Part shown: piece by piece, positions 1 to 11,636 of the stretch
Layout of the letters: each line of letters begins with the position of its first letter
Numbering within the stretch: the stretch's first letter is position 1
Assembly: GCA_009760885.1 (NCBI GenBank)
Contig: CM019709.1
Location: forward strand, 33,537,033 to 33,601,032
From: Achatina immaculata
Taxonomy: Eukaryota; Mollusca; Gastropoda; Stylommatophora; Achatinidae
DNA length: 64,000 nt
Direction of reading: 5' to 3'
Notes under the pieces: generated by a model
Databases searched by the model: none
Told to the model about the DNA's origin: nothing
The model's input: the letters and a program-made list of their open reading frames with translations, nothing else
Translations under genes and position numbers: made by a program

Positions 1-310
1 CCTGTCCTGTCCCAGTATTACATTGTCCACCATCGTAACTTCTTATATGTCTTCTCTATCCTCCATTTCAACCTGTCCTGTCCCAGTATTACATTGTCCA
101 CCATCGTAACTTCTTATATGTCTTCTCTATCCTCCATTTCAACTTGTCCAGTCCCAGTATTACATTGTCCACCATCGTAACTTCTTATATATGTCTTCTC
201 TATCCTCCATCTCAACTTGTCCAGTCCCAGTATTACATTGTCCACCATCGTAACTTCTTATATATGTCTTCTCTATCCTCCATCTCAACTTGTCCTGTCC
301 CAGTATTACA
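1..310. repeat. Minisatellite, about 71-73-bp unit, 4.3 copies
   Basis: Units begin near 1, 72, 143, 216 and 289 with CCTGTCC(T/A)GTCCCAG and are nearly identical; the longer units gain a TA step in the TATATG part. The array runs off the left edge, so its full length is unknown. The open frame across it is a by-product of the repeat and is not a gene. Confidence 0.95.
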
Positions 311-523
311 GAACCCATGGGCATAACATTTTTATACACATTTTCTGAACTCCCCTGGGTGTTCCCTTTATCTCTTTTACTACTGTGAATCTACTGTAAG
401 GTAAGAAGGTTCAGATTTTCATGTGCAGCACCACTGATTTTCATCTACAGGTGTACCAAATATTCTATCTGAATTTGTATTCTATTGAACAAATTCAAAC
501 ATTAGTTATTCCCCATGTACCAG

Positions 524-693
524 CTGCAAAGAGCAACAGGAGCAGCAGACACCACATCACATCATCCACAGCTGCCAGCTACTCAACCCAACTCAGGCAA
601 AGGACCCAGCTAGACCCCAGCCCCCTACAGAACCTCTACGGCAATGCTGCGGACAACCTTCGACTAACTGGTACGCTTGTCAAAAAAGATTGA
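524..693 (+). CDS. Possible terminal coding exon of an unrecognised gene
   Basis: An open frame of about 56 codons runs from a plausible acceptor (TTATTCCCCATGTACCAG, ending at 523) to a TGA at 691-693. The peptide is Ser/Thr/Gln-rich and ends in LRLTGTLVKKD; composition and codon use look more protein-like than the AT-rich flanks. The same frame stays open upstream to 421, where the translation looks non-coding, so I place the start at the acceptor. I do not recognise the family. No other exon is visible to the left (the minisatellite occupies 1-310), and the region may also lie inside the intron of the minus-strand SNRK gene, which lowers the odds. No AATAAA is close by. It could be a chance frame. 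Confidence 0.3.
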
Positions 694-1334
694 TGTACAT
701 GTCTGAGTGAACGATGAATAGTATTAGTATTCAAAAGAAAAGCTGAACAGTAAAATATCAAATGCTTGAACTTGTTGCTTTTTTTTTTCCTGGATTGTCC
801 AAACGCTGGCACCTAACTTATACTTCAGTCACATTAGATCTAACCTGAGAGTGAAATGCTGAGATAATAATCTGCATTTAGTAGCCACTACTTCTGCAGC
901 CTCATAAAACAGCACAAAAGTGTAAAAGAAATAATTATAAATTCTATGTCACATCTCTAAATAATAACAGCACTACTTTGAAATTTCAGCAAGTATCTTG
1001 TTTCCATGAATCTATTGTTTGTTAACTATCCACCCAGAAAGCCAAATGTTTGTATCCGAATGAATTCTTAAAACTTCAGCGTTCTCCGTCTTCATCTCAT
1101 TAATTCTCATATGATTTCTACTTCTCAATCACATTTGATGGATTTTTCATTAAGCAGCACTTATCAATGAGGCTTTAAAGGATTCTGATACAGGTCATCT
1201 TTTAAATGCCAATTAAAATCTTACAGATGAAAGAATTGTTATGGCACCAATATGTTGAACAAAAAAGAGACTATGACAGTATTGTATGGAGAAAAAAAAG
1301 AGCTAGAAGCAAAGAAATATTCTCTGTTACTATC

Positions 1335-1900
1335 ATATGTTAATGATCCAGTTTAATATCTGTGATGCTGCATAATGGGTTAATGATCAAGTTTAATAGC
1401 TGAGTTGCTATTGTATACTGAGTTAATAATAGCTGAATGTTTCAGTTCTTACTGTATAACAGATTAATGATCCAAGTTTAATGTTTTGAGTTACTGTTGT
1501 ATAATCAATTAATGATCAAGTTTATTGTTGTGTAATAGGTTAATTAAACATCATGATAATCTATAGAAGACCATCTTGCAAGGGTACATATTGGGAAAAA
1601 GAGAGAGAGAGGAAGACCAAAGTGAAGATGGCTGCAAGACATCATTGATAATCTGCAAATGGATGCATCAGCAGCAGGGCATCTTGCTTACAACCGAAAG
1701 GCCTTCAAGAGTGCTGTCAGAGAGGCAAAATTCCGCAAGGGACTGAATAGGTTAATCACTGCATTATTTAAAGTTCAGGCAGATGTTATAAAAATGGGTT
1801 AATAAATTAAGATTAACGCCCAAGTTATTGCTGCACAAAGAATCAGTGATCAAGTTTAATCTTACGGACATAGCTGTATGGCGGGCTAATCATCTCCATC
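1335..1900. repeat. Degenerate AT-rich tandem repeat (GGTTAATGATCAAGTTTAAT-like)
   Basis: A motif close to GTTAATGATCAAGTTTAAT recurs roughly every 50-60 bp at about 1338, 1378, 1465, 1508 and again at 1790-1860. The array is split by the LINE end at 1545-1745. The stretch from 694 to 1334 is AT-rich and shows no gene or recognisable repeat. Confidence 0.6.
1545..1745 (+). mobile_element. RTE-A LINE, 5'-truncated 3' end with target-site duplication
   Basis: This carries the family's 3'-terminal coding tail (translating roughly as [26 protein letters not shown]) and ends near CGCAAGGGACTG. It is flanked by the 11-bp direct repeat AATAGGTTAAT at 1534-1544 and 1746-1756, as expected of target-primed reverse transcription. 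The same 3' end recurs about a dozen times in the window. Confidence 0.85.
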
Positions 1901-2394
1901 AAAGAATAAATTAACACTACGTAACAGTTTGACAGATTAAATTTTTTTTTTAAATATGTACATCATGTTACATTGTTGAAAGCTCATACTGGAGGTTATT
2001 TTATTCCACACTTTATATGCCTGCACCTTACAAAGACTCGGCGTTATGTGCCATCTCTTCTTCATGGTTATAAAACAAAAGAACTTCTAAACTGTTTTTC
2101 CTTATTTATTTTCCCTGAGAGGTAAAAAAAAGAATGGTAGAAGAATGAAAGAGTTTACAGAACACATTGCTCCAACTAACAGCTATGGTGATAGCAGCCT
2201 TTATCTAAGGGGAAGGGATCAACATGTTCACTATGAGCTTCTTAAGTTTTGTTTCATAAATTTATCTCAGGAAAGTCAGCTATGGATCATTTCCCATTTC
2301 ATCTGGTGCCTTAATTCTATAATCACCAGCAAAACTGTTACCATCAAAAACGATGTAAAAAGAAATGAAATTTGTTTTTTTTTAATGTATATAC

Positions 2395-2580
2395 AAGAGA
2401 TGAAGGAACAAGAATGAGAGGTAGACCAAGACAAAGATGGACAGAAAACACACAGAAGAAGATATACAGGAAATTGATGTCACAAACTGGAGAGAGAAGA
2501 CTTGGAATAGGGAGGGATGGAGGTGAACTCTATTTGCAGCAGTGACCCGTAACTGATCAAAAATAGAGGATGAGAAAGAA
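2395..2580 (+). mobile_element. LINE 3'-end fragment (RT C-terminal tail)
   Basis: The plus-strand translation contains GTRMRGRPRQRWTENTQKK, the basic GRPR-RW motif typical of the C-terminal tail of RTE-like reverse transcriptases, followed by ERRLGIGRDG-like text. No RT core is present. The regions 1901-2394 and 2581-3350 are AT-rich with no gene that I can support. Confidence 0.5.
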
Positions 2581-3351
2581 GAAGATAAATTTCAATCTAA
2601 TTTGGTATTTTTATTCTACCATCTTTGACACTATCTGTAACCCATCAAAAATGACGAGAGAAGAAACAAAGAAAGAAGAATAACAACATATCTGGCACTG
2701 ATCTTGCAACTTTTTGTCAAACTCACTGTCTTGTTTGAGGCTTGAAGATATCAGAAGAAAAATTCTTCAGGAGGAATCCTAAGGCACTTTGTGGCAGTGA
2801 GGTAGTTTAATTTATCCACCTTCTGACATCCCTTGAAACTGCTAGAATTTCAGATGTATGAACCTTCTCATTCCTCTACAGGTGACTAATGGTGCCAAGA
2901 AGGAGAATATGCAACTTAAGCAAAGCATTTTCTCAATATAAACTGGCCAGGCAAAGCAGAATATATAATACTTTGGGGAGTGGGGAAAGCCATGGAGAGT
3001 GAGAATTTCACATTGAGATGAAGAAGATCAGACAAATATCATTTATGGAGATCGCACCAGCTGTCAAAACCATTCAGGTGACACTGAACAAACAAAATAA
3101 CACCTGCTCCTAATACAGCAGAAGCACCATATCCACAATTGCTATGTTCTATGACCTATGGATGGCTGAGACCATGGATAATAGTGAATGCTATATATAA
3201 CTAGTTTTGTTCTGCTTACATACATACACATAATAAAGTTTAAATGATAAATTACACACAATAATACATTACCAACATTATACTTGTGGTCTCTCTCTTT
3301 CTCTCTTATGAATGAAATTCTGATGTTTTAGCTTAAACATATGGGAGATCA

Positions 3352-4270
3352 GTCAGTCAGAAATTCGCATGTCCCTTGCGGAACTTTGCCTCCCTAACAG
3401 CTTTCCTGTAGGCATCTCGTTTGTAAGCAAGATGCCCTGCTGCTGATGCCTCCATTCACAGATCATCAACAATGTCCTGCAGCCAAATCTGCCTTGGTCT
3501 TCCTCTCTTTTTTTTTCCCATTATTTACCTTTCCAAAACTGTTTTCTCTAAATTATCATGATGATTAATATGTCCAAAATATTGAAGTTTTCCCTGTTTA
3601 ATCTTCCTTACTAGACAACCTTCTCCAATATTAAGTTCCTGCAGTATGGATATATTTGTCCTTTTTTGTGTCCATGATATTTGAAGGACTCTTCTGTAGC
3701 ATTTACATTCAAAGGCATTTATGTGTTTCCCAGCTGTTTTGTTAAGTGTCCAGGTCTAACATGCATATGTTGTGATGAGAAAGATGCATGCCCTTAAAAA
3801 TCTTATTTTGTAGCTCTGTCTGTTCCTCTCCACAGCGTTTTTAGTTGTTTATTTTCTGATGATTCTGTCTTCCTTTTAATTTCCCCCATTATATATCCAT
3901 TATTAGTTAGTAATGATCCATAATATTCAAAGCTCTCCACTTCAGTTATATATATTTCAGCTGCCTTATATGCTTTGTCAGTTGTCATCAATTTAGTTTT
4001 CTTTGCATTAAGATAAAGGTTTTGCTCTTCACTGTTCTTACTGACTGACATAATTAGTTTTTTCCATTCCTTTTGTGCTGTGGACAGTAATAATGTGTCA
4101 TCAGCATATCTAATCGCTGTTATTTCATAACCTCCAATTGTTATGGCATTGTAAAATTCTTTGTCTACATCTTCTCTAACACTCCTCATTATATTTTCAG
4201 TACAGAAGTTAAATAAGTAAGGCGACAGCATGCAACCTATGGTTAGTCCATAAGGGATATAGAGCAATTA
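3352..4270 (-). mobile_element. RTE-A LINE fragment with partial reverse transcriptase
   Basis: The minus-strand frame 3803-4267 encodes about 154 aa of RT palm: GCMLSPYLFNFCTENIM (motif B side), then IRYADDTLLL (catalytic YADD) and the ESFEYYGSLLTNNG thumb-side motif. After a break it continues as the family's C-terminal tail to CTTGCGGAACTTTGCC and a CAGTCAGT tail at 3352-3361. The 5' part (endonuclease and fingers) is missing, so the copy is dead. Confidence 0.9.
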
Positions 4271-4489
4271 AATATATCTTGTACACACAACAGTTTAAAT
4301 ACAGTTTTACATTACACTTTACATTTACTTCTTTAGAAAAATATCTTAGCCTATTGTGGGTACTTGCTGACTTCTCTGTTCTTCATTGCTGCGATGTGAT
4401 GAAATGTGGTGATGTTCTAGACACTGGGACATAGTGTTAGGATATTGACTTTGTGATGAAAAACATTCACATTAAAATTTGTAGGTAAT

Positions 4490-4660
4490 AGAGGAGGAGG
4501 CCGCCCATGCTGGAGATGGAGAGAGGAAATTACAGAAGCATTAAATATCCCATTACATGAAGCAGATCGTCGGTACCTATCAAGACGTATATTTGTCCCC
4601 TCAACACTGAAAAGTACATGAGGCAGAAGACAAGACAAGACATAGTGAAAAGTCATCAGA
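4490..4660 (+). mobile_element. Interspersed repeat with LINE-tail-like coding trace
   Basis: Translation gives GGRPCWRWREEITEALN, then HEADRRYLSRRIFVPSTLKS and a stop. A related but more decayed copy lies at about 45590-45700, sharing ATTTGTCCCCTC(A/G)(A/G)CACTGAAA and GACAAGACAAG. It is probably the end of a LINE coding region; the family was not identified. Confidence 0.45.
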
Positions 4661-5048
4661 TGGATCATCATCTGCTTCAAATGATCTTTGCACTTTGAAT
4701 GGCAAAGCTTGAAACGCAGCAGCACATGACGATGGTTGGGTAATGTCAGGATCTGTCGATAGCTGTGGATCGTGGATTGGGTAACACCAACCGTGGACAG
4801 TTAGCGTATGTTTTGTGCAAGAACAAATTAAATGTTTATGTGAATCACTGCCAGAATGTGACATCTGCTTTGGAAATCAGTCGGCCAGGCAAACGTGAAT
4901 TTAATATCGCTGTGCATTGTTCTCCTAGGTGACAGTGATTTTTAAACATTGCCGGGCCGCGGTTAATTGAAAGAGTGGATACCGAATACTGAAGCTCTAC
5001 TCTATGTGCTTTTTAACGACCAAAAAATAAAAAAAAATACAGGCTTAC

Positions 5049-5637
5049 CAACTGCTGGTGGATCATATGAATCTCCCAAAAGAATCTCAGGTGCCGAGTA
5101 TGCCAATGATCCGCACGATGTATCCAGTTTCTTTCCAGGTGCAAACACATTACTGAATCCAAAATCTGTCAGCTTCACGATGCCCAGCTTATTGAAAAAC
5201 ACAACATTTTCTGGTTTTAGATCCCTATGGACCACATGCAACCTATGGCAGTATAATATCGCTTCCACGATTTGACGGAAATACTTTTTAGCTAAAGATT
5301 CATCCAAACCTGTAGCATGCTTCATAATGTAGTCATACATGTCTCCGTCGCCGAGTTCTAGAATAAGGTATAATTTTGTTTGAGTATCGATAACTTCGTA
5401 CAAGCGGACGACGTTCGGATGTTGCACCAGCTTCATGCATCGCACCTCCTGGAACAGATGTGATCGTGAGATGTCATCAAGTTTTTGTTTGTCTATCACT
5501 TTGACAGCCACCTTCTCGCCGGTGAAGACATGCCTTGCCAACTTCACAACAGCGAAGTGACCGTGGCCAATCGTTTCTTCCAGGTCGTACAGACCAGCAA
5601 TTTTGCCGTCGTACCCGCTTTTCTTTTTCCCCGCCAT
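5049..5637 (-). CDS. SNRK: SNRK-type serine/threonine kinase, first coding exon
   Basis: This exon encodes residues 1-196 of a kinase closely matching SNF-related kinase, an AMPK-family kinase activated by LKB1 in known animals. Visible parts: glycine loop [12 protein letters not shown] (23-34), ATP-binding Lys46 in VAVKV, helix-C Glu64, catalytic HRDLKPEN (137-144; Asp139), DFG (158-160), activation loop [14 protein letters not shown] with Thr173 in the position LKB1 phosphorylates, and APE (182-184). The start is ATG at 5635-5637, just ahead of the conserved domain. The exon ends in GTTG with donor GTAAGCC (minus strand), phase 1; reading past it gives intron-like poly-Phe. The rest of the kinase lobe and the C-terminal regulatory region are not visible at 1-5048, so intron 1 exceeds 5 kb. 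All catalytic residues expected in this portion are intact. Confidence 0.95.
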
Positions 5638-5639
5638 CC

Positions 5640-5835
5640 CCGCCTGGGCGTGGGAAAGATGGTATATCCAAGCCTCTCTGTTTAAATCTTCATGATAACT
5701 GATAAATGAATATAATCCATCGGGAAATCACAAATAAAACAGCAATGGTATTCCTCGCTCTCAGAAAATCTTGGCTTCCATCACACACTCAATGCGCACG
5801 ATCATTGCGCATGACGTCAATATCACGTGACCACA
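5640..5835 (-). promoter_or_regulatory. Probable SNRK promoter with CRE, E-box and NRF1-like sites
   Basis: About 180 bp upstream of the kinase start codon there is a perfect palindromic CRE, TGACGTCA (5812-5819), followed by a CACGTG E-box inside TCACGTGA (5823-5830) and two TGCGCA half-sites nearby (about 5793 and 5806). Such clusters are typical of core promoters of broadly expressed genes. Function here is inferred from position; no transcription start is known. Confidence 0.55.
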
Positions 5836-6244
5836 GATTTCTTGAATGAATTCCCGTTTCTTGTTTTTCCTCTCTTTCGTCTTCTTTCAATTTCTTCAAA
5901 AACTTTTCAAACTTAACAATGTATAATAACAACTATATTACGGCAGTTTTATATCTGATGTTTTTCTAGGAGTTGTATACCCCAAGGTAAATAAAACAAC
6001 AGGGCCTCTTTAAAAGACTGTAGTAAAAAAAAAAAAGGTATGTTCATTTTTTTAGTATAACGATTTTGCAGTAGATAACATTTATCGGTGAAAAAGTTAA
6101 TAGTTAGTTACGATTTTGTTAAATAGCTTCTCTCGCTCCTGATTCTATCAACCAGTAGATCCTGATACTCGACCATAGTCACTGTATGAAATTCTTGCGT
6201 TTGCAGTGTTCAATATTTTGATGCCTGTGTACCAGGCAAAGACG

Positions 6245-6575
6245 CTGTCCGACTTGGCTGTCAGCGATTCATAGCTGACATGGCAGTGTCAGGGTTGGCA
6301 AGACATACCTGACCCAGACCCTGTCCCACATTTCCGTGTAACAGACCTAGTCTGGCTGTCAGGGCAGGGGTCGACATATACCTCATCCCTCATGGTGGTG
6401 GAGCCAGCTAAAGTAAAGAAGTATTGCACATCCCTTCCTTTTTTTAGTTCCACGCAGGGATTGAAAAAGTAGCCGCAGTAATTCGCTCCCCATCCGACAC
6501 GATATTGTGCCTCTACACCTTCACCGCATCGGCTGCAAGGAACCTCATTCTCGAAGTTTCAAGAAGAAGAAGAAG
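6245..6575 (+). repeat. GAA1 interspersed repeat, full-length copy with GAA tail
   Basis: This ~330-bp unit begins near GCTGTCCGACTTGGCTGTCAG and includes TCATAGCTGACATGGCAG, ACCCTGTCCCAC, GGAGCCAGCTAAAGTAAAG and GACACGATATTGTGCCTC. It ends in AAGAAGAAGAAGA. Related copies occur at 12195, 13385 (minus), 14160, 21165 (minus), 36690 and 59085. No coding frame and no clear pol III A/B boxes were seen; the oligo-GAA end implies retroposition. The family was not recognised. Confidence 0.8.
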
Positions 6576-6874
6576 ATCCTTAAAGTAGAAAAAAAGTGGA
6601 TATTTTTTTCCCACTTTCATTCATCAGAATGAACTCTCTCCAAAAACTGTACCTGCTTCACTTTAATTACTCCTCTGCGTCCCTTCTTTCCCTCTTCTCT
6701 CAGTTGCGTTAAATAATTTTGGTGGAGTTAATTACTGAAATAACTCACATGCTTTACGTGATCTATACGTACAAAACACGAACACTTGAAGGGATGAATC
6801 AGAGAACGGATGTTCTTAGTGTTTTTGGTTTGGTTGTGTTTTTCCCCGGTTCCCACTATCAACTTGGGCGTGGT

Positions 6875-6877
<3 letters not shown>

Positions 6878-6905
<28 letters not shown>

Positions 6906-6945
6906 CGTGTGTATGCGGGTGTGTGTGCGTGTTTGTGTGTACAGG
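6878..6945. repeat. (TA)n-(TG)n microsatellite
   Basis: A run of TATATA is followed by an imperfect GTGTGT run. The flanking DNA from 6576 to 7310 shows no supported gene; its open frames are short and compositionally driven. Confidence 0.9.
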
Positions 6946-7318
6946 CTGATTTTCACATAAGTGATCTGTTGTTCTCTTTACGCATCGACATTTCAGTTTC
7001 TCTCCACCTTCTGGCTTCTGGGAGAAGGGTGTGTTGAGACAGACAGACCGGGAAGGACAGAAATACGGACGTGATATAACAAGAAGAGCGGTGAACGACA
7101 ACTGTCCAATATTTCAACAACATGGTTTTGTCAAAGAGAACAAAGAAGCGAAAACAAAAGATAAATATACATATAATGACACTTATCCGGTGGAGTTTTA
7201 AGTAGTACGAAAGTAGGTCACAGAATGTCATTGTCCTGCATGTTGTGTCCTATTATAGTTTGCCTTATTTTTCTTTGTCTATCTTTTCTTAACACTGAAA
7301 CATACACTTTTGTCGACG

Positions 7319-7320
<2 letters not shown>

Positions 7321-7363
<43 letters not shown>

Positions 7364-7785
7364 CCTTAAGTGCACAGAGCACATGGGGGTTCAACAAATG
7401 CCTGTCCTTTGCCTTTTTTCCGCTCTTGTCCAGGTGAGCCCTCTATTGCTCAACATCCTCTCTGTTGTTCTTCTCCATGCCTCTTTTGGTCTACCCTTAC
7501 TTCTGTTCCCCTGTGGTGTCCATCTTAGCTTTAGTACTATTTTTTGTAGTGAGTTGTCAGTTATTCGAAACACATGTCCCAACCATCGCCAGCGTCTTTC
7601 CTCAATAATTGCTGTCAGCGGCTTCATCTGCACTTCTGACAATAAGATGTTATTTCTTATGGTGTTTGGCCAAAATATTTTTCTAATTCTTCGTAAACAT
7701 TTAGTCTGGAAAGAATTCAGCTTGTTTTCTGTGGTTTGGTGATTTTCCAGCATCACTTTCATAGAGTAGTACACTTAGAACATTA
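7321..7785 (-). mobile_element. RTE-X LINE, 5'-truncated 3' end with (GA)n tail
   Basis: Reading minus, this covers the C-terminal tail of [24 protein letters not shown], then RRWRWLGHV and [22 protein letters not shown]. It ends at CTTAAGGTTCAG followed by (GA)n, seen here as (CT)n at 7321-7360. It matches the 3' end of the large copy at 56300-56776 closely, with a few indels. Confidence 0.9.
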
Positions 7786-7853
7786 TAAATAATGTATAAG
7801 TATTCAACTATACACAAAGCACTGCAGTAAAACTGGGATATCAAAATGTATAA

Positions 7854-7904
7854 ACTAGGAAAAAAAGTAGGAACAGCTTTGTTATTTAACGAATACAAAG
7901 TCGT
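7854..7904 (-). mobile_element. 51-bp Penelope-like element stub between direct repeats
   Basis: The 51 bp match the sequence at 56785-56835 beside the hammerhead-like core (shared elements AACAGCTTTRTTA and TACAAAGT). They are flanked by a 16-bp direct repeat, ATATCAAAATGTATAA, at 7838-7853 and 7905-7920. That suggests a very short insertion, although part of the repeat may itself belong to the element. The region 7921-8400 is AT-rich with no gene. Confidence 0.5.
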
Positions 7905-8499
7905 ATATCAAAATGTATAATACTTAGAACATTATTATACATTATATATTATATAATATAATGTATAATAAATAATACATAGAACATTACTCCACTATTA
8001 CAATTTTTTTATTTCATTTATTTATTTATTTTGTAAACCTTGGTCGACCTCCACTTCACTATTACTAGTTTTTGTAAAACTGAACCATCCGTCTTGGGAA
8101 TCACATGGTTTGAACTCGCAGATTTAGTTGCACCTAACATTCCCCTCTTCCACAATAGTACTCGTATTCCCTCTGCACTAAGTTCCATTCCTTTCTCACT
8201 TATAACACAATAGTTTAGAACCTCCTCACAGCATCAGATTACAATCCCTCTACCCCAACTGCAGTCACCTATTTCACACTATCCCCTTTCCACACCCCCG
8301 TCTCTCCAAGCTCCCCGTTGACCCATCTATCACACATCACAAGTCTCCATTTAAACATTCTCTACACTCCACCATGCGCACTTCTGAACATAGCCTCCTA
8401 CAATTCATAGTTTCTTACAAGTCACAGCTAAGCGCTCCATTCATTTTATTTTATTTTATTTTTCATCCTTATTTCTTTACATATCATTATGTGAATTTA

Positions 8500-8510
8500 T
8501 CATTTTATCT

Positions 8511-8551
<41 letters not shown>

Positions 8552-8596
8552 GCTTGTGTGTTTTTGTATTATTAAGGTTCACACCGAAACGTCACT
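8500..8596 (+). mobile_element. Penelope-like element remnant with hammerhead-like core
   Basis: The plus strand reads ATTAAGGTTCACACCGAAACGTC, a stem-loop followed by GAAAC-GTC as in the hammerhead motifs known in Penelope-like elements. The minus strand at 56777-56900 holds the same arrangement. The CUGANGA box is degenerate here (ATTATTA). The structured element at 8597-9805 sits immediately next to it. Confidence 0.45.
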
Positions 8597-9805
8597 CTTC
8601 CTCTTCTTCTTCGTTCGCTTCTACCACCAAAACAGCCCTGTGATCTTACTGAATTTACTCCTGTGGTCATCGAGAAGTCCCGTGGTCCCCCGTGTGGTCC
8701 CCGAAAGGACCACACGAGATCCCCCAGAGGACCACAGGAGGTTCAGAGTATCGCAGGGCTTGAGCTTATATTCTTGGTGGCTCTTGGAAGTTGGATTGCG
8801 TGACACCGTGGTTTTCGTTGCACAAGTTTAATCTAGAGTTGGACTTTCTCACCGGAAAACCTCAACATGTTTTGGATATCAGTATATCCCCGCTGGGTGA
8901 GAGGTGGTAGCCCACCTGGGATAGAGTTGGACTTTGTCACCGGAAAACCTCGACGTGTTTTAAGATACCCATGTATCACCGGCCGGGTGAGAGGTGGTTG
9001 TCCAGCGCTGGACTTCTCACTGGAAAACCTCAGCTCGTGATTAGGATACGCCTACATCCCCGCCAGGTGAGAGGTGGTTGTCTATCTAGACTTCCCTGGT
9101 CCAGTGTCTCCGACTTCAGCATTTTGTGGTCGTGGCCGCTACCCTTCCTAGTTGTGACCAGGATGGAGCTTTTGTCCAGGAGGACGAATCCTCCCCATTA
9201 GTGACTTCCACCCATGGGATGAGCCGGTTTAGGCATATTATCCCAGTATGGGCGTGTTTAGAACGTAATCGACCTCAAGAGCAGAGGTTCTGTGACATGC
9301 GTAGCCATCAAGTTTCACCCCTGATGTAAGCCGGTGTAGGCATATTTCACCAGTATGGGTGTATATCGGATGCGGCTGGCCTCTTGAGCAGAGGTGTCGT
9401 GGTATGAGTAGCTCTCGCCGCGATACTACTGGACATACCGATTAAGCTTTCACTTTATCCTTTCCATCACTTTTTCACTTTGGCGCCACACAGCAACCCT
9501 AATTGATTTTACGCATTTTCTTCCTTGGCCGGGAGGAGCTTCACTCCAAGCGCGGCATCCAAAGAGTCTCGCCAGCAATGTCTTAACCTCTGGGTTAAGC
9601 CGGTTCAGGCATTTCGCCCAATATGAGCGTACTTAGGACGTGGCCGACCCCCAGACCAGAGGTGCCGCGATTTGACTACTGTTTACTTCGCTTATTCTTT
9701 TCTTTCATCTGTTCCACCGTGGTGCCGCACGGCAACCCCATTTGCACCTTTCTTCATTGGCCGGGAGGAGCCCACTCCACGCACGGCAGCTGAAGAATCT
9801 CGCCA
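8597..9805 (-). mobile_element. Structured non-coding modular element, copy 2 (GAA-tailed)
   Basis: Reading minus, this copy holds the same modules in the same order as the insertion at 50265-51720: the GCGTGGAG...CTCCTCCCGGCCAA module; several ~110-bp modules carrying CCTCTG-CAGAGG palindromes and CCTAAACCGGCTC; three or four ~88-bp modules with TTTTCCGGTGAGAAAGTCC; a GTGGTCC/GGACCAC hairpin block; and a tail GCGAACGAAGAAGAAGAGG. There is no long open frame. Beyond 9805 it abuts a piece of GAA1 in the same orientation. Confidence 0.75.
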
Positions 9806-9905
9806 GCAGCGAGCTATAGGTTGCTAACCCTGACGCTGGCATATTAGCTATAGGTCGCTGATTGCCTCTTCGGACAAGCATCTTCATCCCCAACTGAATG
9901 TGTGA
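9806..9905 (-). repeat. GAA1 5'-part fragment fused to the modular element
   Basis: The minus strand carries AGCGACCTATAGCTAATATGC and CAGCGTCAGGGTTAGC, matching the 5' part of the GAA1 copies at 21165-21510 and 59085-59425. The join to the modular element may mark a composite element or two neighbouring insertions. No gene is visible from 9906 to 10599. Confidence 0.5.
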
Positions 9906-10607
9906 AGTACGTTTCATCATATCCGACCATTAATTTTAAACAGTATTAACAACAATTTAGCAACTAATGAAAAAAAGAGTCTTAAGATAACCTTTAAAAT
10001 TACTACAAAATGTGAAACAGTTAAAAGAAATGAATGTAATATATTACTTACATCCCCATAATGCTCATCACAAGCAGAAGGAAGAGATATTAAATCATAA
10101 GCTTGAACAAAGACTTGTTAATTATCTGAAGACATTACGATTTCGCATGATAGCTTCAACGTGAAAATATTTCACATTCTCGGAGTTCGAACATCCAAAG
10201 TAAATTACAAAATTCACAAAGAAGTGAATTACGGTGATGATGATAATGATGTCTGTTTAGAGTTACTAATTATCGCAAACACTGGCGAGAAACGAAGCCC
10301 ACCAATGTCTTTTCTCACTGTGGGCATGGTTCACGTGTTCGGAAATTCGGGGCAAAAATTGTTTTTAATCCCAAACTATCAAATGCAAATCAATGTTGTT
10401 CAAGCCCTCTTTTCTAAACTTTTTTTTTAGTGAGCTACAATGAACACGTTAGCTTTTGACACAAGGTATTGTTCTATGTAGCTTTTGACAGTGATGCTTC
10501 AAACATCTTAGCTAACGTACGAGTAACAGCACTTCCTACTCTCCCAAAGCTTGTTATCAGTAATTTTACATTTCAGAAGTGAATTTTTCCAACTTACGCT
10601 GCCAGAT

Positions 10608-11589
10608 CCCCCGTGTGGTACCCGGGATCTGCAAAGAATAGGACCACTGTACCCTACCACGCATGATCGTAAAAGGCGACTAAGGAGGGTTCAGCATAGG
10701 GCCAGCAACCCTGTCTGGTAAAAAAAAAACTATCAGACTGCTACAGAAACAGAAACAAGGGGAATGGACCCTTGACACAGTGCTGGAGGACCTTGACTTT
10801 GCGGACGACATTTGTCTACTGTCAAGCAGCCACAAGATAAGCAAGATAAAATAAACAAGGTAACTCAGAGTGCAAACAACATAGGACTAAAGATCAACGT
10901 AGGGAAGACAAAGTTAAGGAAGCAAAATGTGAACAACAGAAATGTACTCAGAGTAGATAACAAGTTAGTGGAGGAAGTCAATGAATTTGTATACTTTGGC
11001 AGTAGGGTAGTAGTAGAAAATGGAGACAGCACAGAGGACATCAACAGCAGACTTACTAGAGCAAACCAGGCTTTTGCAGTGCTGCAGACTATATGGAAAT
11101 CTAAAAAAAAAAACTAAGTATAAATACGAAAATCAGGATATTTAAGAGTAATGTTCTAAGTGTACTATTCTATGGAAGTGAATGCTGGAAAATAACCAAA
11201 ACCATAGAAAACAAGTTGAATTCTTTCCAGACTAAATGTTTACGAAGAATTAGAAACATATTTTGACCAAACATCGTAAGAAATAACATCTTGTTGGCAG
11301 AGATGCAGATGAAGCCACTGACAGCAATTATTGAGGAAAGACGCTGGCGATGGTTGGGACATGTGCTTCGAATGACTGACAACTCACTACCAAAAATAGC
11401 ACTAAGATGGACACCGCAGGGGAAAAGAAGTAAGGGTAGACCAAAAGAGACATAGAGAAGAACAAGAGAAAGGATGTTGAGCAATAGAGGGCTCACCTGG
11501 GAAAGAGCAGAAAAATAAGCAAAGGACAGGCATTTGTGGAAAACCCTTGCGGAAGCCCCATGTGCCCTTTGCACTTAAGGTTCAGAGAG

Positions 11590-11636
<47 letters not shown>

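Noticed and set aside
5002..5048. Extension of the SNRK exon to [12 protein letters not shown]
   Set aside because: It crosses a GTAAGCC donor at the point where the conserved kinase sequence stops; intronic.
8374..8831. Protein-coding frames over the 8.4-8.8 kb region
   Set aside because: They cover a CT run and the hairpin block of the modular element on both strands.
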